Shown here in pieces: positions 31,401 through 33,442 of a DNA stretch of 33,442 nt. Made by a program: the position numbers and the translations under genes. Each line of letters starts with the position of its first letter. The first letter of the stretch is position 1. The DNA is from Parasitella parasitica (lineage: Eukaryota > Mucoromycota > Mucoromycetes > Mucorales > Mucoraceae): contig MU619330.1 in assembly GCA_025201805.1 (NCBI GenBank), positions 51,622 through 85,063 on the forward strand. The letters are read 5' to 3'. The notes beneath the pieces were generated by a model, which saw only the letters and a program-made list of their open reading frames with translations, made no database searches and was not told where the DNA came from.

Positions 31401-32294
31401 TTGCCCGGATGTTTCTGTATGTACCGAATTATTGCTCCCAAGGGCGACCGCTACGTGCCCATCTTTTGCTCGTCGGATATTGTTGAAATGTACTGCGAAA
31501 ACGTGGTGGATACGCTTCATAAAAAGAACCTGCTTCTTTTAGGCGAGGATAGATACTTGACTACATTGATGCTTCGAACGTTCCCCAAACGAAAGATGAT
31601 TTTTGTACCCCAAGCAGTAAGTCTATAGGCCCTAGGTGCTGCATGATTTGCTGGCTGCTTGCCTAATTCATATTTTTAGGTGTGCAAAACTGTTGTCCCT
31701 GATACCTTTGAAGTCCTGCTATCGCAAAGACGCAGGTGGATCAACTCGACTGTACACAACTTGCTGGAGCTTGTTTTAATTCGAGATTTATGCGGTACAT
31801 TTTGCTTTTCAATGCAGTTTGTTGTGTTCATGGAACTGGTGGGCACGGTTGTTCTACCTGCTGCTATTTCATTTACAGTGTATCTAATCATCATCTCCTT
31901 CTTTGTCACCCCCATTCCAATTATCCCTCTCATGCTGCTGGCTGCTATCCTTGGTTTGCCTGCTGTTTTGATAGCTTTGACTACTCGAAAGATGGTGTAC
32001 ATTGGTTGGATGGGCGTTTATTTGCTCTCGCTACCCATTTGGAACTTTATCTTGCCTGCTTACGCCTATTGGCACTTTGACGACTTTTCATGGGGTCAAA
32101 CTCGAATGGTGGAGGGAGCAACTACAGAAAAATGCGAAGACCATGGACGAAGAGAGGGAGAATTCGATAGTACGGGTATTATCATGAGAAAGTTTGAGGA
32201 ATGGGCAAAGCAAGAAAGAAAATTAATGGCAGAAGAGAGAATGTCGTCCTCGACTATGATTAGAAATTATCCAAAAGTGTATTATGGTCATTAA
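28473..32294 (+). CDS. CHS3: Class IV (Chs3-like) chitin synthase
   Basis: A plasma-membrane GT2 enzyme that polymerises N-acetylglucosamine from UDP-GlcNAc into cell-wall chitin. Six exons join in frame: 28473-29013, 29072-29627, 29681-31061, 31124-31262, 31333-31616, 31680-32294, giving 1171 residues. Residues 1-160 are a Ser/Thr/Pro-rich disordered head. Two membrane regions follow, near 195-216 ([18 protein letters not shown]) and 439-469. The catalytic region has [10 protein letters not shown] (about 650), [12 protein letters not shown] (827), LPGCFCMYR (about 895), the catalytic-base motif EDRYLT (943) and QRRRW (982). A C-terminal membrane bundle runs to about 1110 and ends with WGQTR. 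There is no myosin motor and no DEK domain, which separates it from classes V and VII. The first intron uses a clear ACTAAC branch site and restores the FGIKDK join. Poly(A) signals are at 32337 and 32373. Confidence 0.95.
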
Positions 32295-32336
32295 TTATCT
32301 ATCCACGAACACACAAACATTACACTACTACTGGCA

Positions 32337-32342
32337 AATAAA
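32337..32342 (+). terminator. Poly(A) signal AATAAA of the chitin synthase gene
   Basis: Canonical hexamer 42 bp after the stop codon. A second AATAAA lies at 32373-32378. Confidence 0.6.
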
Positions 32343-32378
32343 ATATAATAGACATTTTGCTCTTCTTATGTAAATAAA

Positions 32379-32974
32379 AGTTTTACTGGAGCTTACGGAA
32401 ATCTTAAATGGCGGATTTGATAATTCAACCTTCTCTTGCATTAGAGGATAATCCTAGTACATTTCAAAACAGTTCATGAAACGTTAAATCATGTACAAGA
32501 GAGTGGAAGCACCTATTGTTATAGATATCTCAGATAATTGCCTTTAATGAGCTTTACTTGAAAAATAACAGAGCCTGCCGGTATATGATGCATTAAGATA
32601 AAATATTCTTGAATATTTACATGGAATCAATGATTCGACGGTAAATAAATATGGGAGGGCAGTTTTTGCGAATTTTAATCAAGTGTTGCTAGTCATAGTC
32701 TTGGTATCTTAGGATCAAGCCTCGATAAGATCCCTTCGAGCTTCATGATTTGGGGTGGTACTTGATAGTACAAAAAAATTATCAAATTCAGTCATTGGGT
32801 CTTAGAGCAAGCAAACAGGAGGAGAGTAACGCAATCTAACCTTCAAGATAAACTCAGAGATATCGAGTAATTCTAACAAAAGGCATTTGCTTCCTTTTTT
32901 TCAACTATGCGTCAATTTGAGCTGTAGTATTGCAAGCATTTTAATAGTAATCGGCAAATTAGTACAAACGGAAA
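32379..32974. other. AT-rich intergenic region, nothing identified
   Basis: No gene or clear repeat is seen before the inverted copy of the dispersed repeat begins at about 32975. Confidence 0.4.
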
Positions 32975-33442
32975 ATATTTTGGCTGAAAGTTGTGTCTCC
33001 ATTGCTTAATAGTTTATATAGATAGTAGTAATTGCAATTTATGCCTTCAAGCGCGCGGAAAAGGGTTACATATTTAATTTGGTTGTATTTACTTCATCCA
33101 AAAAAGAAGGTATATAAAAATGGTTTTTTAGCCCATATACTCTCTCTCAGCTATTGATTTGCATTGAGACATACACAAAATAACTTAGAGTCGTGCTTTG
33201 CTCTTCAATTGAGAACAGGTGTTACGCTCATTTACAGCGAAAAAAAAACAAGGCTGAGGATTGAATCTCAGCACTGTGTTTCCATTTGAGCCAAACCAGT
33301 TTCGAGCTTTTTTTTGCATAGTTCCTTGCTGGATATCTCAAGAACGTAATAGGTATATCGGATATGCATACTAAGTGTTTTATTACAAAGAGTAAATTCT
33401 GCATCCAGCCATATAAATTACAACATTACAGAAACACCTTTT
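32975..33442. repeat. Dispersed repeat of unknown family, right copy (inverted relative to 2024-2510, runs off the window)
   Basis: The 184 bp at 33259-33442 align without gaps to the reverse complement of 2024-2207. The 165-bp core 33259-33423 shows 5 differences, all transitions. From about 32975 to 33258 the same order of blocks is kept but with far more change. A TATA-like tatataaaaa sits at about 33111-33120. The repeat reaches the last base of the window, so its true end is unseen. Confidence 0.75.

Noticed and set aside
6558-32294. A biosynthetic or defence gene cluster
   Set aside because: The genes are unrelated housekeeping functions with ordinary spacing. No shared pathway or co-regulated architecture is visible.

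Overview
This is a nuclear genome window from a fungus, very probably a Mucorales member of the Mucoromycota. The support is: AT-rich intergenic DNA; genes broken by many short GT-AG introns (about 45-115 nt) with CTAAC/CTAAT-like branch sites; a DIRS-type retrotransposon remnant; a zf-RVT type LINE fragment; and fungal genes (class IV chitin synthase, TPS2, GET1, ECM29). The exon models below are mine. Every junction was checked for GT-AG ends and reading-frame continuity across all exons, but none has transcript support.

Left end (1-6550) is repeat-rich and gene-poor. It holds a truncated DIRS-like gag/RT remnant on the minus strand and one copy of an unidentified dispersed repeat. It also holds a 214-bp solo LTR with 5-bp target duplications and a 5'-truncated LINE with 15-bp target duplications. 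An inverted copy of the dispersed repeat closes the window on the right (about 32975-33442), so the gene island is bracketed by inverted repeats.

Gene island (6558-32294), in order: a 364-aa multi-pass membrane protein (+); PP2A B56 regulatory subunit (+); proteasome adaptor ECM29 (+, 1824 aa, 9 exons); a bHLH transcription factor (-); GET1 of the tail-anchored protein insertion pathway (+); a 13-exon helical plus coiled-coil protein of uncertain family (-); mitochondrial D-2-hydroxyglutarate dehydrogenase (-); trehalose-phosphate phosphatase TPS2 (+); class IV (Chs3-like) chitin synthase (+).

The genes are mostly housekeeping and do not form an obvious pathway. TPS2 and the chitin synthase are adjacent and both concern stress and cell-wall carbohydrate metabolism. 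The B56 subunit and the coiled-coil protein may be functionally linked if the latter is CIP2A-like, which is only a tentative idea. No tRNA, rRNA or CRISPR feature was recognised. The most unusual signals are in the repeats and at a few odd introns, not in a new multi-gene system.
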